This document shows, piece after piece, positions 25,898 to 34,774 of a DNA stretch of 64,000 bases. Location: contig NZ_JAHHZQ010000002.1 of the NCBI RefSeq assembly GCF_022606355.1, positions 1 to 64,000 on the forward strand. The letters are read 5' to 3'. This stretch comes from Leifsonia shinshuensis (GTDB lineage: Bacteria; Actinomycetota; Actinomycetes; Actinomycetales; Microbacteriaceae). A program made the translations under genes and the position numbers. The stretch's first letter is position 1. The number at the start of each line of letters is the position of its first letter. The notes beneath the pieces are model-generated. The model was not told the origin of the DNA. It searched no databases and worked only from the letters and a program-made list of their open reading frames with translations.

Positions 25898-27447
25898 GAA
25901 ACCACACCGTCCGCGTCCACCGCAGCGACGAGGACCTCGCCAGAGAGGACCAGCTCGCGTGGAAGATCGCCGAAGTGGCGACGGACCCCGTGGAGGTCTC
26001 CCCTGAGGTCGTCGACATGGTGATCAACCGCGTCATCGACAACGCCGCCGTGGCAGCGGCCTCCCTCGCCCGCAAGCCGGTCGTGTCCGCCCGCTCGCAG
26101 GCGCTGGCCCATCCGCTGCCGACGGCGCAGCTCGAGGAGCTAGTCTCGGCCGTCGAGCACCCGCAGCACGGGTCGACCGTGTTCGGCGAGCCGCAGTCGG
26201 TGCGGGTGAGCCCGGAGTGGGCTGCGTGGGCGAACGGCGTCGCAGTGCGGGAGCTGGACTTCCACGACACCTTCCTGGCGGCCGAGTACTCGCACCCCGG
26301 CGACAACATCCCGCCGATCCTCGCGGTCGCCCAGCACGCCGGACGCACCGGCCACGACCTGATCCGCGGCATCGCGACCGGGTACGAGATCCAGATCGAC
26401 CTGGCGAAGGCGATCAGCCTCCACGCTCACAAGATCGACCACGTCGCCCACCTCGGCCCGAGTGCCGCCGCCGGCATCGGCACCCTGCTCGGGCTGGACA
26501 CCGAGACGATCTTCCAGGCGATCGGCCAGGCGCTGCACACCACCACGGCGACCCGGCAGTCCCGCAAGGGCGCGATCTCGTCGTGGAAGGCGCACGCTCC
26601 GGCGTTCGCGGGCAAGATGGCCGTCGAGGCGGTCGACCGCGCGATGCGCGGCGAGACCAGCCCGACCCCGATCTACGAGGGTGAGGACGGCGTGATCGCC
26701 TGGCTGCTCGACGGCCCCTCCGCCTCCTACGAGGTGCCGTTGCCGGAGGCAGGCGAGGCCAAGCGCGCGATCCTCGACTCCTACACGAAGGAGCACTCGG
26801 CCGAGTACCAGGCGCAGGCCTGGATCGACCTCGCCCGCAAGCTCCACACGGAGCACCCGGAGGTCGGCGACCCCGAGCGGGTGGAGAGCATCGTGATCCA
26901 CACCTCGCACCACACCCACTTCGTGATCGGCTCCGGCGCGAACGACCCGCAGAAGTACGACCCGACCGCGTCCCGCGAGACGCTCGACCACAGCATCCCG
27001 TACATCTTCACGGTGGCACTGCAGGACGGCGGCTGGCACCACGTGCAGTCGTACCTCCCCTCGCGCGCCGCCAGGCCCGACACCGTCGCGCTCTGGGGCA
27101 AGGTCACCACGACCGAAGACCCGGAGTGGACCCGCCGCTACCACTCCATCGACCCCGCCGAGAAGGCGTTCGGAGGCCGCGTCGAGATCACGCTCGCCGA
27201 CGGCCGCGTGATCACCGACGAGATCGCCGTCGCCGACGCCCACCCGCTCGGCGCCCGGCCGTTCGCGCGCGCCGACTACGTCGCCAAGTTCCGCTCCCTG
27301 GCGGCGGGAGTGCTCGAGGAGGCCGAGATCGAGCGCTTCCTCGACCTCGCCCAGCGACTGCCCGAGCTGACCGCGGAGGAGCTCGGCGGCCTCACCATCA
27401 CCGCACCGGCCGGGAGCCTGCCGGCCGCACCGAAGGGACTGTTCTGA
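25894..27447 (+). CDS. prpD: 2-methylcitrate dehydratase
   Basis: A 517-residue MmgE/PrpD-family dehydratase of the methylcitrate cycle, which dehydrates 2-methylcitrate on the way from propionyl-CoA to pyruvate and succinate. Visible family segments are [10 protein letters not shown] near 45, [22 protein letters not shown] near 130 and [20 protein letters not shown] near 185. AAGGAGAC precedes ATG 25894, which overlaps the gntR stop. Its own TGA overlaps the prpB start. Confidence 0.94.
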   Translation: MRNHTVRVHRSDEDLAREDQLAWKIAEVATDPVEVSPEVVDMVINRVIDNAAVAAASLARKPVVSARSQALAHPLPTAQLEELVSAVEHPQHGSTVFGEPQSVRVSPEWAAWANGVAVRELDFHDTFLAAEYSHPGDNIPPILAVAQHAGRTGHDLIRGIATGYEIQIDLAKAISLHAHKIDHVAHLGPSAAAGIGTLLGLDTETIFQAIGQALHTTTATRQSRKGAISSWKAHAPAFAGKMAVEAVDRAMRGETSPTPIYEGEDGVIAWLLDGPSASYEVPLPEAGEAKRAILDSYTKEHSAEYQAQAWIDLARKLHTEHPEVGDPERVESIVIHTSHHTHFVIGSGANDPQKYDPTASRETLDHSIPYIFTVALQDGGWHHVQSYLPSRAARPDTVALWGKVTTTEDPEWTRRYHSIDPAEKAFGGRVEITLADGRVITDEIAVADAHPLGARPFARADYVAKFRSLAAGVLEEAEIERFLDLAQRLPELTAEELGGLTITAPAGSLPAAPKGLF

Positions 27448-28352
27448 TGCTGTACTCGTCCGTTCCCGCTCACGAGAAGCGCGCGGCCTTCCGCGCGCGG
27501 CTCGCCAGCGGTGAGCTGCTTCGCTTCCCCGGCGCATTCAACCCGCTGAGCGCGCGCCTCATCCAGGAGAAGGGCTTCGAAGGCGTCTACATCTCCGGCG
27601 CCGTCATCGCCGCCGACCTCGGCCTCCCGGACATCGGCCTCACCACGCTCACGGAGGTCGCCGGCCGCGGGCGGCAGATCAGCCGGATGACCGACCTCCC
27701 CACGCTGATCGACGCCGACACCGGCTTCGGCGAGCCGATGAACGTGGCCCGCACGGTGCAGGAGCTCGAGGACGCGGGCGTCGCCGGCCTCCACATCGAA
27801 GACCAGGTCAACCCCAAGCGCTGCGGCCACCTCGACGGCAAGGCCGTCGTCGGCCTGGACACCGCGACCAAGCGGATCCGCGCGGCGGTCGATGCGCGCC
27901 GCGACCCGAACCTGCTGATCATGGCGCGCACCGACGTGCGGGCGGTGGAGGGGCTGGCGGCGGCGGTCGACCGGGCCAAGGCGCTGGTTGACGCCGGGGC
28001 CGACGCGATCTTCCCGGAGGCGATGGCCGACCTCGCCGAGTTCGAGGCCGTGCGCACCGCCGTCGACGTTCCGGTGCTCGCCAACATGACGGAGTTCGGC
28101 AAGAGCGAGCTCTTCACCGCCGAGCAGCTCGCGAGCGCGGGCATCAACATCGTCATCCACCCGGTGTCGCTGCTGCGCATCGCCATGGGAGCGGCCGAGC
28201 GCGGCCTCGACACGCTCGTCGGCGACGGCTCGCTGAAGGCGGAGGTGCCCGGCATGCAGACCAGGGCGCGGCTGTACGAGCTGCTCGACTACGCGGGCTA
28301 CACCGCCTTCGACACGAACGTCTTCGACTTCGAGGTCCCGACCGGCCGCTGA
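27447..28352 (+). CDS. prpB: 2-methylisocitrate lyase
   Basis: A 301-residue member of the isocitrate lyase/PEP mutase superfamily that cleaves 2-methylisocitrate into pyruvate and succinate. The KRCGH motif with catalytic Cys is at 124-128, IDADTGFGEP (metal/substrate site) near 85, and PGAFNPLSARLIQEKGF near the start. ATG 27447 overlaps the prpD stop (TGATG). No methylcitrate synthase gene follows; the next sequence is a palindromic repeat and a convergent gene. Confidence 0.94.
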   Translation: MLYSSVPAHEKRAAFRARLASGELLRFPGAFNPLSARLIQEKGFEGVYISGAVIAADLGLPDIGLTTLTEVAGRGRQISRMTDLPTLIDADTGFGEPMNVARTVQELEDAGVAGLHIEDQVNPKRCGHLDGKAVVGLDTATKRIRAAVDARRDPNLLIMARTDVRAVEGLAAAVDRAKALVDAGADAIFPEAMADLAEFEAVRTAVDVPVLANMTEFGKSELFTAEQLASAGINIVIHPVSLLRIAMGAAERGLDTLVGDGSLKAEVPGMQTRARLYELLDYAGYTAFDTNVFDFEVPTGR

Positions 28353-28368
28353 GACGCCTTCTTTCACC

Positions 28369-28430
28369 GCCGAAGGGCACGTAAGTGCCCCTAAAACCGC
28401 GTTTTAGGGGCGTCTACGTGCCCTTCGGCA
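28369..28430. repeat. 62-bp palindromic repeat between convergent genes
   Basis: CGAAGGGCACGTAAGTGCCC (from 28371) and a matching inverted arm ending in ACGTGCCCTTCGG, with TAAAAC/GTTTTA near the centre, make a long imperfect hairpin. It lies between prpB and the convergent aldo/keto reductase, so it may terminate both. The same element, degenerate, is repeated at 51255-51717. Confidence 0.8.
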
Positions 28431-28456
28431 TCGCGAGCGCGCGGTGCCCGCGACCC

Positions 28457-29467
28457 TCAGGCCTCGCGGGCGCGGGGGGAGCGGGTGGCGGTGTGGCTCG
28501 GGTCGCGCTCGACCGCGCCGCCGAGCACCTCGTCGATCCGGCCGAGCAGCTCGGCGGGGATGGTGACGCCGGAGGCCTTCACGTTCTCGACCACCTGCTC
28601 GGGCCGGGAAGCGCCGATGATCGCGGTCGCGACGTTGTCGTTCTGCAGCACCCACGCGACAGCCAGCTGGGCCGGCGTGAGGCCGATCTCCTGGGCGATC
28701 GGCGTCAGCTGCTGGACGCGCGTGAGCACGTCGTCGGTCAGCCAGCGCTTGACCGCGCCGGCGCCACCCTTCTCGTCCGTGGCGCGGCTGCCCTCGGGCA
28801 GCGGGGCACCGGGGAGGTACTTGCCGCTCAGCACGCCCTGCGCCACCGGCGACCAGACGATCTGCGAGATGCCGAGCTCCTTGGAGGTCGGCACGACCTC
28901 CGCCTCGATGACCCGCCACAGTGCGGAGTACTCGGGCTGGTTCGAGATCAGCTGGAAGCCGAGCTCCGTGGCGAGCGCGTGCCCGGCGCGGAGCTGGTCG
29001 GCGGTCCACTCGCTCACACCGATGTAGAGCGCCTTGCCCTGCCGCACGATGTCGGCGAAGGCCTGCATGGTCTCCTCCAGCGGCGTGAAGAAGTCGAAGC
29101 GGTGCGCCTGATAGAGGTCGACGTAGTCGGTCTGCAGTCGCGAGAGCGAGCCGTCGATGGACTCCATGATGTGCTTGCGCGAGAGCCCGACGTCGTTGTG
29201 GCCCTGCGGCCCGGTCGGCCCGAACACCTTGGTGAAGATCTCGAGCGACTGGCGACGCTCACCCTTCAGCGCCTCGCCCAGGACGGTCTCCGCGGCGGTG
29301 TTCGCGTAGACGTCGGCGGTGTCGAAGGTGGTGATCCCGGCATCCAGCGCGGCACGGACGCAGGCGGCAGCGGCGTCGTTCTCGATCTGCGAGCCGTGGG
29401 TCAGCCAGTTCCCGTAGGTGATCTCGGAGATCTTGAAGCCGGAGTTTCCCAGATACCTGAACTGCAC
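28457..29467 (-). CDS. Aldo/keto reductase
   Basis: A 336-residue NADPH-dependent AKR of the potassium-channel beta-subunit-like group. The catalytic tetrad is visible as D49 and Y54 (FDTADVY), K80 (FTK) and H122 (YQAHRF). The nucleotide-binding end is IIGASRPEQVVENV. It reduces aldehydes or ketones; substrate unknown. The GTG at 29467 has GAAAGGAAC upstream. It stands alone, convergent to prpB. Confidence 0.92.
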   Translation of the reverse strand: MQFRYLGNSGFKISEITYGNWLTHGSQIENDAAAACVRAALDAGITTFDTADVYANTAAETVLGEALKGERRQSLEIFTKVFGPTGPQGHNDVGLSRKHIMESIDGSLSRLQTDYVDLYQAHRFDFFTPLEETMQAFADIVRQGKALYIGVSEWTADQLRAGHALATELGFQLISNQPEYSALWRVIEAEVVPTSKELGISQIVWSPVAQGVLSGKYLPGAPLPEGSRATDEKGGAGAVKRWLTDDVLTRVQQLTPIAQEIGLTPAQLAVAWVLQNDNVATAIIGASRPEQVVENVKASGVTIPAELLGRIDEVLGGAVERDPSHTATRSPRAREA

Positions 29468-29612
29468 TGTCGTTCCTTTCGTGACGGGTCGTCAGGGTCG
29501 ATGCTAGGCAGCCTGATTCAGCAAATCCAACAGTGCGCGGTTCTCGGATTCAGTGGTGCGGGTGGTGAATGCGGCTGGATGCACCGCGCGGCCGCGGCCT
29601 AGACTCCCCACC

Positions 29613-30044
29613 ATGACCGCACGGATCGCCAACGTCACCTTCCATGCACACGACCCCGCGGCACTCGCCCGGTTCTGGGCGGCCGTCATGGGCTACCCCG
29701 AGCCCGAGTGGCTCACCCCCGAGGAGGAGGCCGAGTTGCGCGCCGCGGGCCTCACCGACGACGACCTCGCCGCGCGCGCAGTCGCGTGGGACGAGGATCC
29801 GGCCCACCAGCGCTTCTACTTCTCCCGCTACGACCACGAGAAGCGGCAGCGCAACCGGATGCACCTCGACATCAGCCCGTCGACCGGCCGGCACGCCACC
29901 CGCGAAGAGGTGGAGGCCGAGCGCGACCGGCTGGTCGCGCTGGGCGCCACCGTCGAGAAGGTGCTCGACGGCAAGTGGGGACCCTACGACGAGTTCGCGA
30001 TCATGATGCGCGACCCCGAGGGCAACGAGTTCTGCCTGCAGTGA
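29613..30044 (+). CDS. VOC family (glyoxalase/dioxygenase-like) protein
   Basis: A 143-residue vicinal-oxygen-chelate fold protein with two beta-alpha-beta-beta-beta modules: ITFHAHD-like start (NVTFHAHDPAALARFWAAVMGY) and the usual end IMMRDPEGNEFCLQ. The HLDI segment (NRMHLDISP) supplies a metal ligand candidate. Members include glyoxalases, fosfomycin-type resistance proteins and dioxygenases. The isolated context gives no further clue. Confidence 0.88.
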   Translation: MTARIANVTFHAHDPAALARFWAAVMGYPEPEWLTPEEEAELRAAGLTDDDLAARAVAWDEDPAHQRFYFSRYDHEKRQRNRMHLDISPSTGRHATREEVEAERDRLVALGATVEKVLDGKWGPYDEFAIMMRDPEGNEFCLQ

Positions 30045-30072
30045 CCCCCACTCCATCAGTTCCTGAGTAATT

Positions 30073-30091
30073 CACGCCGCCCGTCGGCGTG
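30073..30091. terminator. Hairpin between convergent VOC and GH1-like genes
   Basis: CACGCCG (30073-30079) and CGGCGTG (30085-30091) form a perfect 7-bp stem with a 5-nt loop, 29 nt after the VOC stop. It lies between convergent genes and is a likely terminator. Confidence 0.6.
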
Positions 30092-30125
30092 TTGCGTGCA
30101 GAACTCCGGAAGCGATGGAGGAGGG

Positions 30126-31334
30126 TCAGCGGGCGGCGGACGCGCGGAAGGCGGCGAACGCCTCGGTCCGCACGCGCGCGAGCCGCCGGTCAGGGCCGCG
30201 CACGACGTCGACGAGGCCCATGTGCACGAACCAGTCGTCGGCCGGTCTGGCGTCGTGGCGGTACAGCCAGTCGACCAGCGTGAAGAACGGGAACCAGGTG
30301 TAGCCCAGCACCGGCACGCCCTCGGCGCGCAGCCTCTCGACCTCCTCCAGCGACTCCCCGAGCCAGGCGAGCCGCGACTCCACCGAGCCGCCGCGCGAGG
30401 TCTCGGTGACCACGAGGGGCAGGCCGTAACGCTGCCAGTACAGCTCGATGAGGTCGCGGAGGCCGGCCGTTCCCGCCTCCACCGGGTCCGTGCCGCCGTC
30501 GGGGCGGTATCGCACCGTCGTGAAGCCCGGGTAGTAGTTGACGCCGACGACGTCGGGCGTCACCGCGTTGTCGGGGAACCAGGCCAGGTCGTCCTCCCGG
30601 ATGCCGTTGCCGGTGAGGTAGTCGTGCATCGGATGCCCTGGCACGACCCGGCCGGTGATCAGGTCGAGCGAGACGAAGCGGCGTTCCTCGAGCACCTCGC
30701 GGGCGAGCGGGAGATCGTCGCCCTCCCAGCGGAAGCCGGCGTCCACGTGCACGAACCGCGCCGCCGGGTTGACCGCGGCGATCTCCTGCTGGGTGCGCAC
30801 CATGCCCTTCGCGAGCGCGACGATCACCTTCGAGAAGCCGTCGCCTCCCGTCAGGTAGGGAGGCCAGGTGCCGTCCTCCCCGCAGTAGATCGCGTTGATC
30901 ACGGGCTCGTTGAGCGGGGTGAAGTCGTCCCAGACGCCGGCGTAACGCTCGGCGACGGCCCGCGCGTACGAGGCGACGCGCTCGGGGTAGGTCGCGTTGA
31001 CGAACTGGTTGTCGAGCCAGAGCGGGGTGCCGTAGTGCATCAGGTCGACGACGCAGCGCAGCCCGATGCTGTGCATGTGGGCGCTGACCTCGTCGAGCCA
31101 GCGCCAGTCGAACTCGCCGGGGCGCGGCTCCACGAGGTACCACGGGATGCCCCAGCGGATGAACTCGGCTCCCGCCTCCACGGCGAGGTCGAGGTCCTCC
31201 CGCCAGTTCTCGTAGTGCTGCATCAGCTCGTACTCGTCGATCGGGCGGCGGCCGATGCCCTGCTGCGGCACGAAGGTGTCCTCGATGCCGACGCCGAAGT
31301 GGAGGCGCTCGTCGCGGAGCCAGTGGGGGGTCAT
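30126..31334 (-). CDS. Glycoside hydrolase family 1-like beta-glycosidase
   Basis: A 402-residue clan GH-A TIM barrel. The acid/base motif is TPLNEP (E143) and the nucleophile motif is VVTETS (E311), the positions expected for GH1 beta-glycosidases. The NYYPG segment near 267 is also GH1-like. It is shorter than the usual 440-480 residues. No signal peptide is present, so it acts inside the cell. It is the last gene of the locus II ABC operon (ATG 31334, 26 nt after the MalG-type permease), implying import of a beta-linked disaccharide or oligosaccharide. Confidence 0.82.
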   Translation of the reverse strand: MTPHWLRDERLHFGVGIEDTFVPQQGIGRRPIDEYELMQHYENWREDLDLAVEAGAEFIRWGIPWYLVEPRPGEFDWRWLDEVSAHMHSIGLRCVVDLMHYGTPLWLDNQFVNATYPERVASYARAVAERYAGVWDDFTPLNEPVINAIYCGEDGTWPPYLTGGDGFSKVIVALAKGMVRTQQEIAAVNPAARFVHVDAGFRWEGDDLPLAREVLEERRFVSLDLITGRVVPGHPMHDYLTGNGIREDDLAWFPDNAVTPDVVGVNYYPGFTTVRYRPDGGTDPVEAGTAGLRDLIELYWQRYGLPLVVTETSRGGSVESRLAWLGESLEEVERLRAEGVPVLGYTWFPFFTLVDWLYRHDARPADDWFVHMGLVDVVRGPDRRLARVRTEAFAAFRASAAR

Positions 31335-31359
31335 GCGGTCCTTTCGGGGCTGCGGGAGG

Positions 31360-32253
31360 TCATTTGAGTCCGGTCGTCGCGATGCCCGCGACGAAACTGC
31401 GTTGGATGACGAGGAAGAAGATGACGACCGGCAGCAGCGCGAGCAGCGAGCCGGCCATCAGCAGGCCGTACTCGACCACGTGCTGGCCCATGAACAGGGC
31501 GAGGCCGGCGGGCAGCGTCGCATTGTCGAGGTCGGACGACATGATGAGCGGCCAGAGGAGGTCGTTCCAGTTGTACTGGAAGTGGAACAGCCCGAGCGTC
31601 AGCAGGGCGGGCTTGGCCAGCGGCATGATCACCCGCCAGTAGATGCGCCACTCCCCCGCGCCGTCGACGCGGGCGGCCTCCTCCAGATCCTTCGGCAGCG
31701 AGAGGAAGAACTGCCGCAGGAAGAAGATGCCGAACGCGTTGGTCACGCGCGGGATGATCATGCCGGGCAGGCTGTTCGTGAGCCCGAGCCCGTTGAGCAT
31801 GTCGTACAGCGGGATGAGCGTCACCTGGAACGGCAGCATGAGGAGGATCAGCACGAGAACGAGCACGACGTTGCGGCCGCGGAACTCCAGCCGGGCCAGC
31901 GCGTACGCGGCCATCGAGTCGAAGAACAGCGAGATCACCGTCACCGAGCCCGCGAACACGATCGTGTTCAGGTAGAGGTGAGCGAACGGGATGCGGTTCC
32001 ACACGTCGATGAAGTGCTGCAGGGTGAACTCTCGTGGCCACAGCGTCGGCGGGAAGGTGACGATGTCGGCTTCCGGCTTGAATGCGGTGAAGGCCATCCA
32101 GATGATCGGCAGCAGCATGGCGAGCGCGATGACGATGCCGGCGATGGTCGTCAGCCAGCGCAGCAGGGTGCGCGTGCTCGTGTAGTGCGGTCGGCGGCGA
32201 CGCCGGGCAGCGGACTTGGCGGGGGCGGCGGGGCGTTCGAGGGTCGCGGTCAT
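31360..32253 (-). CDS. CUT1 sugar ABC transporter permease, MalG type (locus II)
   Basis: A 297-residue permease with a basic N-terminal tail (SAARRRRRPHY), six transmembrane helices and the EAA loop LEEAARVDGAGEWRIYWRVIMPLAKP. ATG 32253 overlaps the MalF-type stop (ATGA). It works with the partner permease and the binding protein at 33288 to import an oligosaccharide; no ATPase is encoded nearby. Confidence 0.93.
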   Translation of the reverse strand: MTATLERPAAPAKSAARRRRRPHYTSTRTLLRWLTTIAGIVIALAMLLPIIWMAFTAFKPEADIVTFPPTLWPREFTLQHFIDVWNRIPFAHLYLNTIVFAGSVTVISLFFDSMAAYALARLEFRGRNVVLVLVLILLMLPFQVTLIPLYDMLNGLGLTNSLPGMIIPRVTNAFGIFFLRQFFLSLPKDLEEAARVDGAGEWRIYWRVIMPLAKPALLTLGLFHFQYNWNDLLWPLIMSSDLDNATLPAGLALFMGQHVVEYGLLMAGSLLALLPVVIFFLVIQRSFVAGIATTGLK

Positions 32254-33191
32254 CAGTACCTCACTTGCCGGCGCTGGAAGAAGCCGTACTGGATCATGGA
32301 GAGCAGGAACACGAACACGAGCAGCACCCAGGAGATGGCGGCGCCGTAGCCGAAGCGCAGTTCCTGGAAGCCCTCGCGGTAGATGAGCATGACGAGCGTC
32401 TCGGTGCGGAAGAACGGTCCGCCGTGCGTCATCACGTAGATCTGGTCGAACGCCTGCAGCGAGGCGATCAGCGCCATCACCGACACGAGCATCGTCTGGT
32501 TCGACAGGAGCGGCAGCGTGACATTGCGGAAGCGCTGCCAGACGCCGGCGCCGTCGAGGCGCGCGGCCTCGTGCAGTTCGAGGGGCACCGACTGGAGGCC
32601 GGCGAGGTAGATCACCATGTAGAAGCCGACGTTCTTCCAGACGCCGACGAACATGACGGCCGGCAGCGCCCAGGTGGGGTCGGAGAGCAGGCCCTGCTTG
32701 GAGACGATGCCGAGGTTCGAGAGCCAGTACGAGATCAGCCCGATGTTCGGGTCGAGCAGGAACGACCAGGCGATCGCGATGATCCCGAGCGACACGATGA
32801 ACGGCAGGAAGATGGAGGTGCGCACGAACGAACGGCCGCGGAATCCGCGGTCGAGGAACACCGCGAGCGCCAGGGCGAGGACGACGGTCACCGGGGTGAC
32901 GACCACCGCGTAGACGACGGTGTTCCAGAACGCGTTCCAGAACGCCGGGTCGCCGAAGAGCTCCTGGTAGTTCGCCAGGCCCACCCACTGGGCCGCGCGG
33001 ATCAGGTTGTAGTTCGTGAACGAGAGGTAGGCCGCCTGGATCATCGGGTAGACCGTGAACAGCCCCAGCGCGAGGAGCGACGGCGCCAGGAACAGCCAGG
33101 CCGTGAGCGCGGTGCGTCGCCTCCCGCGCCAGAAGCCGCGCGGCGCGCGCGCCGTCGCCGGCTTCGCGGCGACCGGAGTGGATGTGGTCAT
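32253..33191 (-). CDS. CUT1 sugar ABC transporter permease, MalF type (locus II)
   Basis: A 312-residue permease with six transmembrane helices and EAA loop HEAARLDGAGVWQRFRNVTLPLL. Its start lies 96 nt after the binding-protein stop, and that gap contains a perfect 13-bp hairpin (33227-33258). It overlaps the MalG-type gene by 4 bp. Together they form the membrane channel of the locus II importer. Confidence 0.93.
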   Translation of the reverse strand: MTTSTPVAAKPATARAPRGFWRGRRRTALTAWLFLAPSLLALGLFTVYPMIQAAYLSFTNYNLIRAAQWVGLANYQELFGDPAFWNAFWNTVVYAVVVTPVTVVLALALAVFLDRGFRGRSFVRTSIFLPFIVSLGIIAIAWSFLLDPNIGLISYWLSNLGIVSKQGLLSDPTWALPAVMFVGVWKNVGFYMVIYLAGLQSVPLELHEAARLDGAGVWQRFRNVTLPLLSNQTMLVSVMALIASLQAFDQIYVMTHGGPFFRTETLVMLIYREGFQELRFGYGAAISWVLLVFVFLLSMIQYGFFQRRQVRY

Positions 33192-33226
33192 GGTGCCTTT
33201 CGATTGGGCGAGAGCGGTCGAGCAGG

Positions 33227-33258
33227 CGGGCGGGGTCCGTGTGCGCGGACCCCGCCCG
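33227..33258 (-). other. Strong intercistronic stem-loop (locus II)
   Basis: CGGGCGGGGTCCG (33227-33239) is the exact reverse complement of 33246-33258, giving a 13-bp stem with a 6-nt loop. It sits between the binding-protein stop and the MalF-type start, the same place as the hairpin in locus I. It probably sets the binding-protein/permease expression ratio. Confidence 0.75.
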
Positions 33259-33287
33259 GCAGACTGTGCTGGTTCTGGTCGAGGCTG

Positions 33288-34610
33288 CTACTTCTGATCC
33301 AACTTGGCCTGCACCTGCTGCGACGCGGCCTTGAAGACATCGTCGACCGACCCCTGGCCGTTCAGCGCCTTCTGCAGCGACGGATAGAAGATGTCCTGCA
33401 CGATCGACGAGCCGGACTGCAACCCGGGAAGGAGGATCCGCGAGTCGTCGACGACGTCCTTCGCTCCGAAGATCGCCGGGTACGGGTTGTCGGTGATCTG
33501 TGCGCCGACCTCCGGCTCGAGCGGCGAGAAACCGGAGCCCTCCGACCAGGTCTTCTGGGAATTCTCGAGGGTCCAGTAGTGCATGAACTGGTAGGCGGCC
33601 TCCTTGGTCGCCTTGTCGTCCTTGGCCGGCAGGGCCATGGTCTCCACGTCGGCGAGGATGGCGTTGCCCGAGGGCCCGGCGAACGGACGGACGACGCCGA
33701 AGTCGATGCCGGCCTGCTTGTAGCCGGTGGTCGCCCACGGGCCGTTGATCTCGATGGCCGCCTTGCCGGTGGCGAAGAGCTTGTCGGCGTCGGCACCGGA
33801 GAGCCCGATCGGCGAGGCCTGCTTGTTCTTCACCAGGTCGACCCAGAAGTTCAGGGCCTTCAGGCTTTCGGGCGAGTCGAGCTCCGACTTCTTGTTGTCG
33901 CTCGAGACGATGTCGCCTCCGGCGTTCCAGAGGAACGGCGGGTACATGTCGACGGTCTCGTGGTCGGCGAGCGCGATCGCGTACTGGTCGGGCTTGGAGG
34001 CGCCGGCCGGCGTGGTCGTCAGCTTCGGCACCATCGCGGCGAACTCGTCCCAGGTGGTCGGCGGCTTGTTCGGGTCGAGACCGGCCTTCGTGAACAGCGC
34101 CTTGTTGTAGTACATCATCGTTGTCGCGATGTCGACGGGGACCCCGTAGTTCTTGCCGTCGTACTTCGACGCCTCGATCGCGGTCTTGGGCAGCTTCGCG
34201 GTGTCGTGCGCGCCTCCCGCGTAGTAGTCGTCGATCGGCTGGAAGAGGCCCTGCGACGCGTAGGCGGGGACCCGCGAGAAGTCGAGGGCGACGATGTCGG
34301 GGCCGCCCTTGGAGGTCGCCCCGGTCAGGAGCTTCTGGTACAGGGTGTCCCACGGCATGGTGACGTTCTTGACGACGACCTTCGACTGCGACGCGTTGAA
34401 CGCGTCGATCACCTTCTGCATCGCCGGGCCGTCAGGGCCGGTGTTGCCGTTCCAGAAGCTGAGGGTGATCTTCCCGTTCTGATCGGTGTTGGCGTTGCTG
34501 CCGCCGGACCCCTGGCCGGCGCAGCCGGTGAGTGCCAGCGCGACGGCCGCGACGGTCGCCGTGACTGCTGCGAGCGCCGGGCGTGCGACCCGGCGGGGAC
34601 GTGAGTGCAT
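33288..34610 (-). CDS. Extracellular sugar-binding lipoprotein (SBP family 1, locus II)
   Basis: A 440-residue lipoprotein. ATG 34610 has GAAGGAGA upstream, and the lipobox is LALTG|C. Mature landmarks are ITLSFWNGNTGPDGPAMQKVIDAFN, GGPDIVALDFSRVPAYASQGLFQPIDD, YGVPVDIATTMMYYNKALFTKAG and KAAIEINGPWAT. It captures the sugar outside the membrane. First gene of the operon, it lies behind the operator GTTCAACGTTGAAC at 34631-34644. Confidence 0.93.
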   Translation of the reverse strand: MHSRPRRVARPALAAVTATVAAVALALTGCAGQGSGGSNANTDQNGKITLSFWNGNTGPDGPAMQKVIDAFNASQSKVVVKNVTMPWDTLYQKLLTGATSKGGPDIVALDFSRVPAYASQGLFQPIDDYYAGGAHDTAKLPKTAIEASKYDGKNYGVPVDIATTMMYYNKALFTKAGLDPNKPPTTWDEFAAMVPKLTTTPAGASKPDQYAIALADHETVDMYPPFLWNAGGDIVSSDNKKSELDSPESLKALNFWVDLVKNKQASPIGLSGADADKLFATGKAAIEINGPWATTGYKQAGIDFGVVRPFAGPSGNAILADVETMALPAKDDKATKEAAYQFMHYWTLENSQKTWSEGSGFSPLEPEVGAQITDNPYPAIFGAKDVVDDSRILLPGLQSGSSIVQDIFYPSLQKALNGQGSVDDVFKAASQQVQAKLDQK

Positions 34611-34630
34611 GTCTTCTCCTTCGAAGCGAC

Positions 34631-34644
34631 GTTCAACGTTGAAC
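34631..34644. promoter_or_regulatory. LacI operator GTTCAACGTTGAAC
   Basis: A perfect 14-bp palindrome, 20 nt upstream of the binding-protein ATG, well placed to block that operon. Related half-matches occur nearby (ATCGTTGAAC at 34679-34688 and TAAACGTTGACC at 34712-34723), the latter next to the lacI start region. Confidence 0.8.
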
Positions 34645-34711
34645 GGTGAATGTGGTATCAAGTTATACACGACCGGTAATCGTTGAACAAGTGGCACCTC
34701 ATGTGCGATGG

Positions 34712-34723
34712 TAAACGTTGACC
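34712..34723. promoter_or_regulatory. Second LacI-like operator near the lacI gene (locus II)
   Basis: TAAACGTTGACC shares the AACGTTGA core with the perfect operator at 34631. It lies 51 nt upstream of the regulator's ATG, suggesting autoregulation or looping between the two sites. Confidence 0.5.
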
Positions 34724-34774
34724 GAAGGAGCGTCGTCGCTGGGGCGGCGCGTCGGACGATCGAAGGAGACGCTG

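Noticed and set aside
31360-34353. Apparent 997-codon protein covering the locus II importer
   Set aside because: Its upstream part is an out-of-frame reading of the binding protein and MalF-type genes. Only the final segment, from ATG 32253, is the real MalG-type permease.
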